Source: Prunus persica (taxonomy: Eukaryota > Streptophyta > Magnoliopsida > Rosales > Rosaceae). From it: DNA of 64,000 bases. Both the position numbers and the translations under genes were made by a program. The notes under the pieces were generated by a model that was not told the DNA's origin, searched no databases, and saw only the letters and a list, made by a program, of their open reading frames with translations. The first letter of the stretch is position 1, and each line of letters opens with the position of its first letter. The stretch covers positions 16,708,374-16,772,373 of the forward strand of contig NC_034010.1 of NCBI RefSeq assembly GCF_000346465.2, in the 5' to 3' direction. Shown in pieces: positions 10,546 through 23,344 of the stretch.

Positions 10546-12636
10546 ATATATATATATATTTCAAGCCCAAACCAAGATGAGGTCCAACTTTGCCTCCACA
10601 ATGCCCATATCCTATTAAGTGTTTTTAGGGCCTATCTATTACACCTTCTAGGATTGGATTGGACTTGACAAATTTTTATCCCATATTTGTTTTCACTTGG
10701 TTCTAGTTTTAAGTGGGACTGTTAATACTGGCTCCACCAAAAATACCTCCTTAGGTGTTCTTAGGGAAACCTATGTGAAAAAGGAGGACTAGGCATTCTC
10801 GACCCAAGGGCCACCAAAGTGCCTGCAACCACCCAAGTGCTAGCCAACCACCGACCACCCAAGTGCCATCCACAGCCACCAATCACCCAAGCACCTACAA
10901 CCAATCCAAACCCCCATCGTCATAGCCACATGCAACAACCCCAATCCACCATCGCAGCCACATGGTTCCATTTAATTTCGACGAGCACCATATGATTTGG
11001 CTTCCATTCAAAACTCAGATAATAAGAAAATCCACCATCGTAACCATATGATTTTGGTACGCACCAATGGCAAACGATGAGGACTTCATAGCTTGGACTT
11101 AGGGCTGTAGGCGACAAGGATAAGACGAGTAAAAGAGGAAAAGGAGAGAAAAATTTCTAGCCAAAAAAAGCACAGATAAAAAAGGACTAAGAATAAGAGG
11201 AGAAGGAGACGATGACAACCACTGTGCAAGGAAGGAAGAGCTCATGCAGCAGGGCTATGCGCAGGAGGAGGAAGAAGAAAAGTTTTATAAAAAAATAAAA
11301 AAAATCCACATGCCCAAAAATATATATATTTAAAAAACTTACTTTTCACACCAAAAAAAAAACTTACAAAGAAAATATTTAAAAATAATTTAGTCAAACT
11401 CCAATCAAACGTAAACCAAACACAATACACGTGATATCCAGCTTAGGCTAGACTAAGCTAATTCAAGACAATTTCAGGATTTAGTCCATTCCGTAACAGT
11501 CGACCGTACTAAACGACCCCTTAAACTGTTGGTGTTTATAAATCATGAAAGGAAACTACTCCCTTCTAATATGGGACTAAGTGAAAGTATATTTTCTTAT
11601 ACAAACTCTAACACAATAGTCTAAACTACTCTAGATTAGTGTAATCTATGATAGGGGAATTTGAACTTAGGTGGAAAGAGACGTACTCACTGTTGATTTT
11701 TGAAAGGCATTGCAAACATGTTTGAGTTGAAATTAGTCCCACATTGGTCTTTATAATACTTACTCTTGGAAATATAATAATTTCGATTGGGTTATGCAAG
11801 TGGCCCAATTGAGTGGCTTATGGGTTTGGCCTTTGAGTCAATGTCTAATTAGTTGGGTCAATGGTTAATTAATATATAAAAATAATATATATTCAATTAA
11901 TCAAAAGATGGGCCTTAATTAGTTAATTATTTGAATTATTTTTTAAAATTCAAATATCTGATAAGTTTGTTTGATTGGGTTTTACCGTTATCTGATACTT
12001 GTTCCAATAGGTATCAGCCCTCGATATAAGCAGGAGCCTTGGCTCTGTTTACATTACATAAAAAATGCAGAAATGTAGGGGTGAAATTCTATTTCAAGGA
12101 CATTGCAATCTGCAAGCCTCTATTTGAAAAACTAGTCAGTTTTTATTTTACTGCCTAGTTTAATTTTGTAATTTTATTTATTATTTAATTTAATTGTTAA
12201 ATTAAATTATTGTTATTCAATCAACACTCACTGTTCCTGGCCAACTTGCTTAACCATGTCTCCTTGCAATACAGTGTTTTAAGGGCTATATTCTAATGAA
12301 TAAACAAATCCACTCACGCTTGCATTGCTGGTGCCTATTGTGGCCTTTCGCGTGGGTGGCGAGTGGAAGAAGCTTGCACTTGTCTTCACGTGGCCTACAA
12401 CGCAAAAGTGGCATGGGTCTTGAGCCATGGTTGGGCTGCAACAAGGGCTCCAAATGTGTGGACTTGGAGGAATTACTCTAGCGGTCTGAGATGGAGAGAG
12501 TCAACTGTTTATTGCCGAAGGGGATTGGTTTACGTAAAAGTCAGTTTCTTTAAAAAAAAGTTTGTGGAGTATAACTGAGTTGGTCTCTGCTACCTCCACT
12601 TATGTGGACAGAAGTTTGAAATTTTCAGGCCTAATA
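10546..12636. other. Intergenic, decayed repeats
   Basis: Starts with a TA run (about 10534-10558). It holds low-complexity and AT-rich DNA and a few short frames without recognisable domains. A stretch near 11710-11960 resembles eroded LTR sequence but I cannot define its ends. Confidence 0.4.
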
Positions 12637-12919
12637 GATAATTGTGGGGTAATTTTTACTTTACTACGGTAAAGTTTACCAACTTTTAGAGTTCGATACA
12701 TCAATTCTTTTTTTCGTCTTAGTCGCATGCACAAGTTAATTTTCTTACCAGTTTCATACATATCGTCAATCTTTATGTTGACAAGTGACATGACAACAAA
12801 TGTGCCACGTAGATTCACTCATTTATGTCATGTGGCAAAAAATGCTCCCCTTATATGATACCACATGGTCCACATATATTATTAAATAAATAAAAAAAAT
12901 AAAAAAAATCCTCATAAAA

Positions 12920-12977
<58 letters not shown>

Positions 12978-13258
12978 CCCATCCAACTCTCGTTCTCTCC
13001 TTGCTCTCTCATCGAACACAGAACCCTAGCCAACCTTCTCAAGAAACCTTAAAAACTTCTCTTTTCCTTTTCCCATGACCACATTTGTTGCCATGTTAGC
13101 AGTTAATAGACTCGATCACAGAAAGACTGACGACATGTATGAAAGTGGTAAGAAAATCAACTTTGTGTATGTGACTGAGATGAAAAAAAATTTGATGTTT
13201 CGAAGTCTAAAAGTTGGTAAACTTAACCATGGTAAAGTGAAAATTACCCATAATTATG
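12637..13258. mobile_element. MULE-like element with about 200-bp inverted repeats
   Basis: Bases 12637-12815 match the reverse complement of 13080-13258 with scattered differences (for example GTTTACCAACTTTTAGA in both arms). The core carries a CT microsatellite (12924-12973). Long terminal inverted repeats suggest a Mutator-like non-autonomous element; I could not find a clear 9-bp target duplication. The short frames inside are by-products of the repeats. Confidence 0.6.
12924..12973 (+). repeat. (CT)n microsatellite
   Basis: Pure CT run in the core of the inverted-repeat element. Confidence 0.95.
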
Positions 13259-13308
13259 TAAACCTCCCCTCCTCAAATCACATGAACTACCAAAAAAAAA
13301 AAAAAAGA

Positions 13309-13953
13309 GGCTTAAATGTCAAAATAGTCCTTGTGGTTTAACCATTTGGCCAATTTAATCTATGTGTTTTTAATTTGGCCGATTTAGTCCTTGTGTTAAC
13401 TAATGTTGTCCATTCCGTTAAATTATTATTAAAAAAGTTCATTAAAGTTTTAAAAATTAATAAAAAACTGTAATTGTTTTAAATAAATAAAAAAAATTAC
13501 AAGTTCACTTTAATGATTAACAAAATAAGGGCCTACAAGCCTCAAATTCTCCGATTGATCACCACTGATTCAACCCTCTAATAAAAAGTTCTCCGATTTG
13601 CATCAATGCCGCCAGTCTCTCCTACATGCCCATAATACAATCCATGGGGTGGATAAAAACATTAGCAAGAGCAAAAGGGCCCCGACAACCATAAAAAGAA
13701 GGATTTCCCCCCTGGAATGTGGTGGCTGGTCTTTTTCTTTTTTTTTTTAAATTGAAATTTAATTTTTTATTAAATAATTAGAGATTTTTAATTAATTTAA
13801 ATAAAATTTATGAATTTTTTAAACAACAATTTAACAGAATGAACAATATTGACTAATAGAGTAAAACACAAGTACTAAATCAACCAAATTAAAAACACGG
13901 GGACTAAATTGGCCAAATGAATAAAACATAGGGACCATTTTAAAATTTAAGCC
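13309..13953. mobile_element. Inverted-repeat DNA transposon, about 645 bp
   Basis: The left arm (GGCTTAAATGTCAAAATAG, then CCATTTGGCCAATTTA) matches the reverse complement of the right arm (GGCTTAAATTTTAAAATGG, then TCATTTGGCCAATTTAG) over roughly 150-200 bases. A-rich flanks hide any target duplication. Non-coding; MULE-like by its long arms. Confidence 0.6.
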
Positions 13954-14611
13954 CAAAAAAAAAAAAACCAAAGAAAATGCAAATTGGCTCAAGGGGCTAG
14001 TTTTAATGAAGGTTTAACTGCAATTTTGTCCCTTGAACTATAGCATAATTGTCAATTTGTCTTTAATTTTCAAAAAAGAGATATTTAGTTATATATCCAT
14101 TTTTAGCACTAAAACTATAATAAACCCTACACCATTTAATTTCTATAAACAAACCCAAAAAATGACAGCTGGATCTATTGAATTTAATTTTAATTATTAA
14201 ATTACTTTAATGCCCTATTGAGTGTTTTGGGTTTCTTTATGAGGTTTTTGGGTTGGGTTTTTTTTTAAAAATCAATGGCAGTTTTGTAATTTAAAAGAAG
14301 TTAAAAGCTTTTTTATTATATTGTAAATAGACTTTAAGTGTATTTCTAAATTCCATTTCATATAAGGTTTTTTTTTTTTTAATTTAATAATTTAGGCCTT
14401 ATATTAAGTATAATAGTGAATCTCCAAGCAGAACTGCAGTTAACCTTTCAATGAAAGCCGTGGGATCCAAACTGTATGGTAGCAAGAACTATGTCCGCGA
14501 CTATTTTCAGGTGAGCGGGACTGATCCGGATATTCCAACCCAACGGTATTTCAAACTCAATTTCAGGAAAGAAAAAAAGAAACGGTATTTCGAACTCCAG
14601 GCGAGCGGGAA
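13954..14611. other. Intergenic spacer and DGP2 leader
   Basis: AT-rich DNA with repeat-like character at about 14010-14390, followed by the presumed DGP2 leader. In the leader, CAG before GTGAGC (14511) and CCAG at 14597-14600 could be donor and acceptor of a 90-base leader intron; unproven. Confidence 0.4.
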
Positions 14612-17600
14612 ATGGCAACGGCTACTTTGGCAAGACAAATAGGTGGGGCTATTACAAAAGCTACCAGCAGCACAAGCTCTGGAAACGGATGGTACAGCCC
14701 TCACATGGCTGCTGCTTCTCGCGCCATCGCTGAACGGATCCCATTGGTCGATCTCATTCTCGAAGTCAGAGATGCGAGGGTAATTTAACTCAAGTATTTT
14801 TCACGCACTCTATGGTGTTCGATGAAATGCCTGACTGACTTGTGGTAGCTTTTTTTTTTCTTCTCTCTTAATAGGAAAGTTTTATGTTTAAGATCTGGGT
14901 TAGTGAGTTTAGGTGTTTATGCAGCCTGTGGATTTGGTTTCCAGGTTTTACTGACAAGAAAGCTTCTTTTACCTCTGATTTTATACTGATTTGTCATGAT
15001 AACTGGTATAAAGTTTACACTTCATTTTAAACTTCTTGTAAAACTTATTCTTATGTAGAGCAATAATATTTTGTCAAAATTATCATTCACCATTTTGGGT
15101 GTGCGTTTCAGCTCAATGTATTCATCTTTCTTGCTTTTCTTTCACTTCTTTCCTACCGTAAATAATTAGATAGGTTCTTAAGTCACAATACTTTTGTCCC
15201 GTTTAGAGCAAAAGAAGTTTGTATGCCTTATCAAAAAGCGCGTTAGTTTATGATGGATGTGGATGGAGGAAGATATGGATTTTCTTACTTTTTGGAAACT
15301 TATATCTTGTAATGGATTTTCCATTTTCAAAGTATTCTAGCATTCAAGTTGGCTCTTCGGAGAAAAAAAGAAAACAAAATGGGCTTGAAATATTATTCAA
15401 AAAAAGAAAAAAACAGATTGCTTGAGATCTTAAATGGAAAAGATATCATGAGTGGTTTCCGAAATTCTAATTCAATAGTAACAACTTCATTTCATATACT
15501 TCTGCTTTTTATGTTTTATGATAGAGTTGCACAAACTATTAATGATTCATTTATTCTACTTTTAGATTCCATTGTCATCAGCGTATGATCAACTGAGGAA
15601 CTGTACATCCTCGTCAAAGCGAATTATAGTGATGAACAAGATGGACCTTGCAAATAATTCACAACTGAAGGTGTGTATTTTTTTAACTGTTTTATTTGTG
15701 GTCATGATAAAAGAGGAGAAATAGTGTTCAAGCATGAAGTGCTATAAGTTTGGTCAATCTTCTATGAACTAACATTGGAATTTCTTTTATGGTTAAAGAG
15801 CTTCTAAGTTTGGTCAATCTACTGAGAATGATGTTTTTCTTCTTTCCTTTCCTTTTTTCTTTTGGTCTGTTGGAATTACATATACCTCATATGACAACCG
15901 GAAAATTAAATCAGACCTTGGCCACCCTAAAGATTTAACAGTTAGCTCCACAAATACCCACCCCAAAACTAAGCCATGATTGGTAGTGATCGCTCTGTTG
16001 GGGCGGGGTTTATCATGTTGCCACAGAATAAAGTCTAATATATTGTGCTTTGCCTTCCCATACTCTTTCTGGATGCCAAATATTAAACAAATACATACAA
16101 ATTAAGGGGACGATGTTGGAATATAAATAGCCACTCTCATGGCCTTCAACCAATTGCTCCCACTTGTGACTCATCCAATTTGTTATTGGCATTTTCCATT
16201 TCCTTCAGTATGGAAGCTAATGTCATGTTTACTTTTTCATGGCTTCCAATCAAATTATTCCCACCAGTGAGCCATCAACTTTGTTATTGAAAATTTACCT
16301 TCAACTTTAGTGTAGAACCTAACTCTTGCAAGTAGAACCCGTTTGTGACATTTATATATAAAGGGCATGTGGCTATAGATGTGTGTAAGAATGTTGCAAT
16401 CAAAATACAGGGCTAAATATATGTATGGAGTTCAGGGTTCATGAATTGCATTCTAGCTATTTCAAATGTCTCCGTAATCAAGAATTTATGCATTTGTGGA
16501 AATTTATAATCGTTTAGTATTTTGTCTTGAATCATTCTCATTTCTACTTTTGTTATGCTTTCATATTTTGTTTCATTTATAGGATTGGATGAAGTACTTT
16601 GAGCAAAAGAATTACATTTCGTATGGAGTCAACGCCCACAACAAAGAGAGCATTCAGCAGGTAAAATGCAACTATCATGCTTGTTTATTATTTCTTTTGT
16701 TAAATGCATTTGTCAAGGCAGGAACAAAAATACAGGGAAGCAGAAGAGGCAATAACACATTTGATTTTTGTATGGTGTTATGGAGACCAACTTGTTGGCC
16801 ATAACCACACAGTGCTGGAATGGGAGGGGAGGGGGAGGGATAGAGGCGTGGGGATTTTTTATTTTTTATTTGCTAATTTTTGGGCAGTGCAAAATGATAT
16901 TGTTAACCATTTACTGGAACTTCAACTAAATGGACACTGATGGCAGGGAGGTAAGTGTCTATTTCTGAAACCTGTGAGGTCGTGACGGAATAACTACAAA
17001 CTTGAAGGAAGGTAATGAAAATACCCAATTATAATCAAAATGTAGTAGGAAACTCCATTGTGTGGTCTTGGGTTGATGGGTTGGCTAAACCAGTCTAAAA
17101 TATATGGGCTCTCAAAATTAACTCAAACAATGACGTGTTCAGTTCTGTGTTCTGCTTCACTGGAGAATGCATGTGCTAGGTGATCACGTCTCTATTAATA
17201 TGTCAACTTTTACTTACCATTAAAAATTAATAATTGATAGGTTCTACAAAGCATATATATGTGCAAAGCAGAATAATCTGTTCTTTTTTGGTTCTTAAAA
17301 TTTGTGCCTCGTTGGAGTTATTGCTTTTTGAGTTTGATAAATACTGAGGATGGTTTACTTCTCACAGTTGTTGAACTTTTTGCAAGCTCGAGTCCGAGAA
17401 TTGAAGAAAGTTGATCACTCTAGTCATACCACAACAATATTGCTAGTTGGAATTCCTAATGTTGGCAAGTCAGCTCTTGCCAACTCCTTGCATCGAATTG
17501 GAAGGATTAGTGCAGCAGGTACCACTTTAAATCATAGTCATTCACTTTTATTTGGTCAGAGTGTTTAGCTGGAAATAATAATAAATTCATTCTCTTCTAT

Positions 17601-18997
17601 TATTGCTTGTCTTGTAGAGAAAGGAAAGTTGAAGCACGCTACTGTGAGTCCACAGCCCGGTGAGACAAAAAATATTACTGGCTTGAAGGTTTGTGGTCTC
17701 TGTCTTTTAATTTAATTTTCTAACATTGTTTATTGTTTAAGTTTGTCGAATATATTTTAATAACCCCAACAGTGGATGGAAGGAAAAATCACAAAATTGT
17801 TCTGAAATTGTTTTGTTTCAAGATTTTTCTAAATGTAATTCAGCTATGTTTTGTTTCTTCTCTATTATTAGAACATTTATATCTGTTTTCAGCATTCAGT
17901 TTTTCATTTTACAAATGAAAGTTTCTATTCATTTCCAGATTGCAAGCCATCCCAATATTTATGTGTTGGACACCCCAGGTGTTTTGCCTCCACACATTCT
18001 AGATGATGAGGTCTGCACCAAGCTAGCCTTGACAGGTATGACCATTACGGACAATTTATTTCAACTTCCATAGGCATATGGCTGGTGTTTCTGGTCTGAC
18101 GTAGCAGGTCTGTCCTATCCACAGTGACTACGTGCCTCGCTCATACACTGTTAACTGCAAAATGACAGGGATCAATGAAAATTCTAACATTTTTGCTTTT
18201 CCACATGCAGGAACGATTCAAGATTGTTTTGCTGGGGAAAACGAACTAGCTCAGTGTTTTCTGTCTATCTTGAACAGGAGTGATGAATACAAGAAGTGGG
18301 CACAATTGTCCAACAGTGAGAATGAAAGATCTTTTGCAGATCGCAATATAAAATGCTCAACTAGCTCTGAAATGGGCATGAAACGAAAAAGGCAATACCC
18401 CACTGATCACACACAGGTTTGAGAGCTTTTGTTGTCAGTCTTAGAATTATGCTGTCATATTATTTCTGAACTAGGTCTCATAATTGTTTATGCTTCTTCC
18501 AAAGTTCTCACAGTTGATTTGTTGTCTTTAAAAAACTCTAAAATAGCATTTTGGATGATTTATTACATTATTAAGAACAATATTTTTGACAATACCAATT
18601 GAGATTGATAAAGATGATAGTAACAAAATTTGGTCAAAACATCTTGTCAGTGAGCTATTGATCTAACATACAAAATACAATTACCTCTAATAATAAAAGG
18701 TTTCTGGATCCATTATCATTCTTTTAAAAAATGAAACTGAGATTCAAGTTTTTTGTCCAGGATTTCATAGTGCATGATGTTCGTCGGACACTCTTTGAAG
18801 TGATATCATCTTTTGATGGTAATGTGGAAGATGAAAGGCTTATTGAGGAAGAGTTCAAGGCCATGCACGCAGCTTTTCAGGTTCCTCTGGAATCCGAACA
18901 TTACGCCCAAAATAAAATCGCAGCTAAGTTGTTGAATCTTTTTCGTACTGGAAGGCTTGGACATTACATTTTAGATTCTATTCCAAGAAAACTCTAG
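14612..18997 (+). CDS. DGP2: DAR GTPase 2-like, mitochondrial ribosome-assembly GTPase (YlqF/MTG1 family)
   Basis: Eight exons join in phase: 14612-14779, 15566-15670, 16583-16660, 17368-17518, 17618-17688, 17939-18035, 18211-18416 and 18761-18997, giving 370 aa (Arabidopsis DGP2 is near this size). The GTPase motifs come in circularly permuted order: the DAR motif (54-56), G4 NKMD (80-83), G1/P-loop GIPNVGKS (145-152), then G3 DTPG (202-205). That order defines the YlqF/MTG1 family, which acts in large ribosomal subunit assembly. The N-terminus is rich in Ala, Ser, Thr and Arg with no acidic residues in the first 40, fitting a mitochondrial transit peptide. Intron 2 contains LTR-like sequence. 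No lesions. The close paralogue SIN2 is the main alternative; the start resembles DGP2 more. Confidence 0.92.
16112..16420 (+). mobile_element. Possible LTR-type fragment in DGP2 intron 2
   Basis: Begins TGTTGGAATATAAATAGCC, has a TATA-like sequence (TTTATATATAAAG) near 16350, and contains an internal direct duplication of about 110 bases (CATGGCCTTCAACCAATTG at 16140, CATGGCTTCCAATCAAATT at about 16238). These are LTR-like traits, but the 3' end and target duplication are not clear. Confidence 0.35.
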
Positions 18998-20201
18998 CTC
19001 GGAGTAATTTCATGTGAGTATTTATTTTCAAGCTATGCTATCGGAAAACTGCCGTCATTCTTTGGAGTAATTTTGGTAAAGTATCATTCTTGTTGGGCAA
19101 TGCCAATGCATATATCCTCCGAAGCTTTTTACACCGTCCATGTTTTGGATAGCAGGGTCTTCATGTGCTAAAATAAGCAAGTGGTGAATTTAGCACATTA
19201 TGTGCTACTCAAATAAGTTCATCTGAACATCTCAGCACCCCAAGAAATAAGGCATGAATTGTATGTGAAAATATTAAGTGGGATATTGGAAATTGTTTGA
19301 AATTGTTTGAATCTAAACTGCACAATGGAGCATGACAAGTGGTTAAGTTAAGAGTAATATCGACCGAAAATAGCGAGCTAGGTCATGTTGGCATCTGACA
19401 AGTGGTATGAAAGATAATGGTTCAGCTATGCAAATCAACACAGTTCTAGATGATTGCAGTACTGGAAAGCACCCTAAACGATGCATATAGGATTGGGTGC
19501 CCAAGGTGGAATTGTCATCAATCAGTTAAATCCTATGTAACAAACACGTAATTGTTCCACAACATAACTAATAAGCGCCACAAGTAAACCTATGTAACAA
19601 ACAAGTAAATCCTATGTAACAAACAGTTAAATCCTAACATCTTATCTTAGTAGAATAAATGTCTTTCTTTTTCTCCTCAATTGATCATAGTTCAGATCTA
19701 ACATTTGTCAAAAGTTAATGATAATATTTCATTTCTTGTGTTAACTGAGTTGTGTCACTTAGCCTTGCCATGTGACAAGAACCCTACACAAGTTTTTTCT
19801 GGTTGATATCTTGTTGGAAATAAATTGACCTTGGAGTTGGCTCAAATTTGAAATGATAAAATATTGTCCAATCATTTAGTGAACAAATTTAGTAAATAAG
19901 TTTATTTGGTGACCTAGTAGCACTAAAAAAATAGGGAGCTTCACATATAAGCCCATAAATAGAATCGAAATTATAAAATAACCCTAAAACACCTATATTC
20001 TTCGAATAAATAACCTACTTGACTTTTCAATGGGTCCAAAGAAGCCAAACAAGTCTTAAAAACCTAAAAGTTACAACCATGTCATTGAATTTTATGATAG
20101 AGCCCAAACTCAAAACCCCCCAAACTAAGCCACAACCCACTTTTAGAAAAGAGCCCAAACATTTATAAATATAAAATGAACACACAAAAAAACCAGTCTA
20201 C
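18998..20201. other. DGP2 3' region and spacer
   Basis: Probable 3' UTR, then AT-rich intergenic DNA. A short direct repeat of CCTATGTAACAAACA occurs three times between about 19530 and 19625. No gene seen. Confidence 0.5.
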
Positions 20202-20210
20202 CACTAAATG

Positions 20211-20455
20211 GAGAAATTATAGAATAGGACTGTACCACCATGTCAGCTTGTGATACTCCCATTCAAAATTTGCCATGTGTAATTTTTTAAAATAAGTAAA
20301 GCTTTTTTTTCCAACTAGACAAAAAACCCATTATTATCTTTTGAAATAAAATTAAGAAAATAAAAAATCAGGAAAGAGACATAACCACCCACCTCGACCA
20401 ATTCTCTTACCCTGCGCAACCTCCCCTTGGCCACCGCCCCTCCCTCTCTTTCTCT

Positions 20456-20514
<59 letters not shown>

Positions 20515-21029
20515 TGGCCTTCTCACGCAATTCAATAAATTAACCATAGCACAATCCTTGTTTCTCACCCTTTTGGTGGCTACCAAAGACCCATCTATAT
20601 TTCTTCTTTTTGAAGGTCTGCTCATTTGTTGACAGATGCTATCAGATTTGAAAAAGGTTGAGGTGAGAGATGGGTGTTAATGGTAATTGAATAAAATTGG
20701 ACCCATTTTCAAGGCTTATATTATCTTGCAGGTGGTATTCCATGGGTTCAAGACACCCTACAGTTTTAGAGAGATAGGTAGGAGAGGGAGGGGCGGCAGT
20801 GCTGGGTAAGGGGTTGGGTTGGGTGTGAGGTGGTTTCCGGTGTCTTCTTTGTCCTTTTCTGTCTTTTTTGATTTATTTTTTCTTTAGTTTTATTATGAAT
20901 ATAAAAAAGAAGTTTTAAATCCAGTTGTAAAAACTTATATTTTTTTAATATAAAAAATGACACATGGCAAATTTTGAATGGGAGTATCACAAGCTGACAT
21001 GGTAATACAGTCCTATTCTATAATTTCTC
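20211..21029. mobile_element. Non-autonomous MULE-like transposon with perfect 9-bp target duplication
   Basis: Terminal inverted repeats of about 78 bases begin GAGAAATTATAGAATAGGAC on both ends and differ at about three positions. CACTAAATG occurs directly on each side (20202-20210 and 21030-21038), a perfect 9-bp duplication as made by Mutator-superfamily transposases. The 819-bp element contains a CT microsatellite and no transposase. Near-identical arms suggest fairly recent activity. Confidence 0.88.
20460..20511 (+). repeat. (CT)n microsatellite
   Basis: Pure CT run inside the MULE-like element, in a C-rich stretch. Confidence 0.95.
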
Positions 21030-21038
21030 CACTAAATG

Positions 21039-21808
21039 AGGTTCAAAATGAAACCAAATATAAATATTTATACAATAAATGAACTTAGACATAAATAAAT
21101 AAAATACTAAAAGATAAATTGGAGTTTACAAATTGAGATAAGAGTTGGTGTAAAAAGGATTAGTGTTAAATATGTGGGCCGCACATAGGTTATTAGTCAA
21201 GGTGGTATTGTTTTAAAAGTAACTTAACAAGGGGTGAAGAATGTCTCACACCTGTTAGCGTGCCCTAATGTTGCATTTACACAGCTTAAATTCATTAACC
21301 ATAAAGCAATTGAACAGTAATAAATTTCAGATTTCATTTAAAATCTGGAACGGAGTCAACTATATGGAAAGTGTTTTATGGCACCAGGGTCTCTGTCTTC
21401 TTCTTCTTCTTCATGTTCATGGAAAATATAGCACCATTTCCGTTTGGGTCAAGTGAAAAGGTTTTGTTTCCCTCCTATATATAAACCTCTTCTACGTTTT
21501 GAATCTAAACAACATTTATCATAAGTACTTTTCACACCTTATTTATAACTAATCCTTCTGAGCTTTATCCTGTCATTCTCAGGAAGAGTCGTTAATTACC
21601 ATATTTATAACTAACCATGATGCTTAATTATTAAGTCAACTCATGTTGTGTCTACACTAATTTAAGCAATTTAGATGGTTATTATTCTTACACGGTAGTA
21701 CATTCCACACGCGATCGATGCATGCAGACGTACATTCTTGGTATCTCTCTCTACAATGCACTCCTTGTATACAAAAGTTCGTCTATGAACACCACGGTGG
21801 TGTGTATA
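21039..21808. other. Intergenic, no gene recognised
   Basis: AT-rich with short frames only. Confidence 0.5.
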
Positions 21809-21817
21809 TTTGTATAT

Positions 21818-22071
21818 GAGTAATGCTACACTTACCACATTTTTATCCCACATTTATATTCCACATGATGTGGCATGTCCATATCATATGGCACATCAAT
21901 TAAATCAATGAAGTATATTTGAATTCAGAAAATTTGAAAAAAAAATACTTGAATAAATCATAAAAGAAAAAAAAAGTAAAATAATTTTAATTGATGTGGC
22001 TGTACACCTTAGCTGCCACATAAAATGGTATGAGAATGTGGTATACAAATATGGTAAGAGTAGCATTATTC
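21818..22071. mobile_element. MITE (family F1) with near-perfect 9-bp target duplication
   Basis: The left end GAGTAATGCTACACTTACCA and the reverse complement of the right end, GAATAATGCTACTCTTACCA, match and continue into CCACATT-like sequence. Flanks are TTTGTATAT (21809-21817) and TTTGTATGT (22072-22080), eight of nine identical. 254 bp, non-coding; Mutator-like by target length. Confidence 0.75.
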
Positions 22072-22450
22072 TTTGTATGTATTAAGGACGATTAATAATT
22101 TCAGTTTACTGTTATAGTATGATTCCATAAAATTTTAAAATCCCTTAATTAGCCAAGGCCTCACTATAATATGATTCTTGTTGTGCACGAACAAATATAC
22201 TGTGTGCTGGATGAAAATCAAAGTACTAGAAAAGATGAGTTAGAATTAAAGAAAAGACATGGAACTAAAGCCCACTGAAAGTTTTCTTCTTTGTAAGAGT
22301 ATGCAAGGACTTGTTCTTTTTTGGAAAATTGTAATAAATGATAAATATTGCTCTAGATACTGAAATAATTACACAATTTGTGATGGCTTCATGATCTGTC
22401 TGCTCCGTAGCCATTATATATCGGCTGTTCATAAGATTAATTGGGACAAA
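22072..22450. other. Response regulator upstream region
   Basis: AT-rich promoter-side DNA with a TATA-like ATTATATAT near 22413. No gene. Confidence 0.4.
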
Positions 22451-22451
22451 A

Positions 22452-22461
22452 CCTCTCTCCC

Positions 22462-22553
<92 letters not shown>
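22452..22553 (+). repeat. (CT)n microsatellite in the 5' leader of the response regulator
   Basis: About 100 bases of nearly pure CT, ending about 135 bases before the start codon at 22689. This is the longest CT tract in the window. Confidence 0.95.
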
Positions 22554-22556
<3 letters not shown>

Positions 22557-22688
22557 AGCTTCACTTCAGCTCACTATCTCTGTCTCTTCCCTAACCTTGT
22601 CTCTATCTCTCTCTACCAGCTTGCAACCTTCTTTGAATTTTCCTGGTTCATATATCTCTCTCAGTCGCTTGGCAGAGGTTTGCTAAGA

Positions 22689-23292
22689 ATGTATGGTGAT
22701 AGGAGTTTCCAAGGCTCTCAGTCTGATGATCTCATCATGAACACAAGCAGCTATCCCAAGAAACTTCGTGTACTTGTTGTGGATGATGATGCAGAATTTC
22801 TTACCTTTATTTCAGGCTTGCTTAAACTTTTAAAACATGAAGGTACCTAATTTAGGTCCCGTGATTTTCTTCCTCTTATTTTTTTCATTTGTTACAAGGG
22901 AAATGAAAAATAAGCAATTTTCTCTTCAAAGTACATATATTTTCTGGAGAATAAAAGTAATAGAGATTTCTATGAACTTTTGAGCAAAGAAAAGCAATAG
23001 ATTTCTAAACTTTTTCTCTTCTTCTTTCCTTTTCTTGTGTACATTAGTTCAATTTGGATAGAGTTGCATTGCAACCTTGATTTCAATTTGGTTATATAAT
23101 CTAAAAAATTCTTTCATTTTAAGTAGATATTTGATTTTTAGATTTTTAGTGGAGTTGTAAAGATCTTATTTTCATTATAGGAGATAACCTTTTTACTGTC
23201 TTTCCTGTTATCACAGTTTTTTCCTTTCTATAACCTTCAATTTCGTTCATTCTATCAAACTCAGATGGCGAAATTGGATTGTGTAGCTCCAT

Positions 23293-23344
<52 letters not shown>

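Noticed and set aside
12600..13341. Small frames in both arms of the inverted-repeat element
   Set aside because: They mirror each other because the arms are inverted copies; no protein family.
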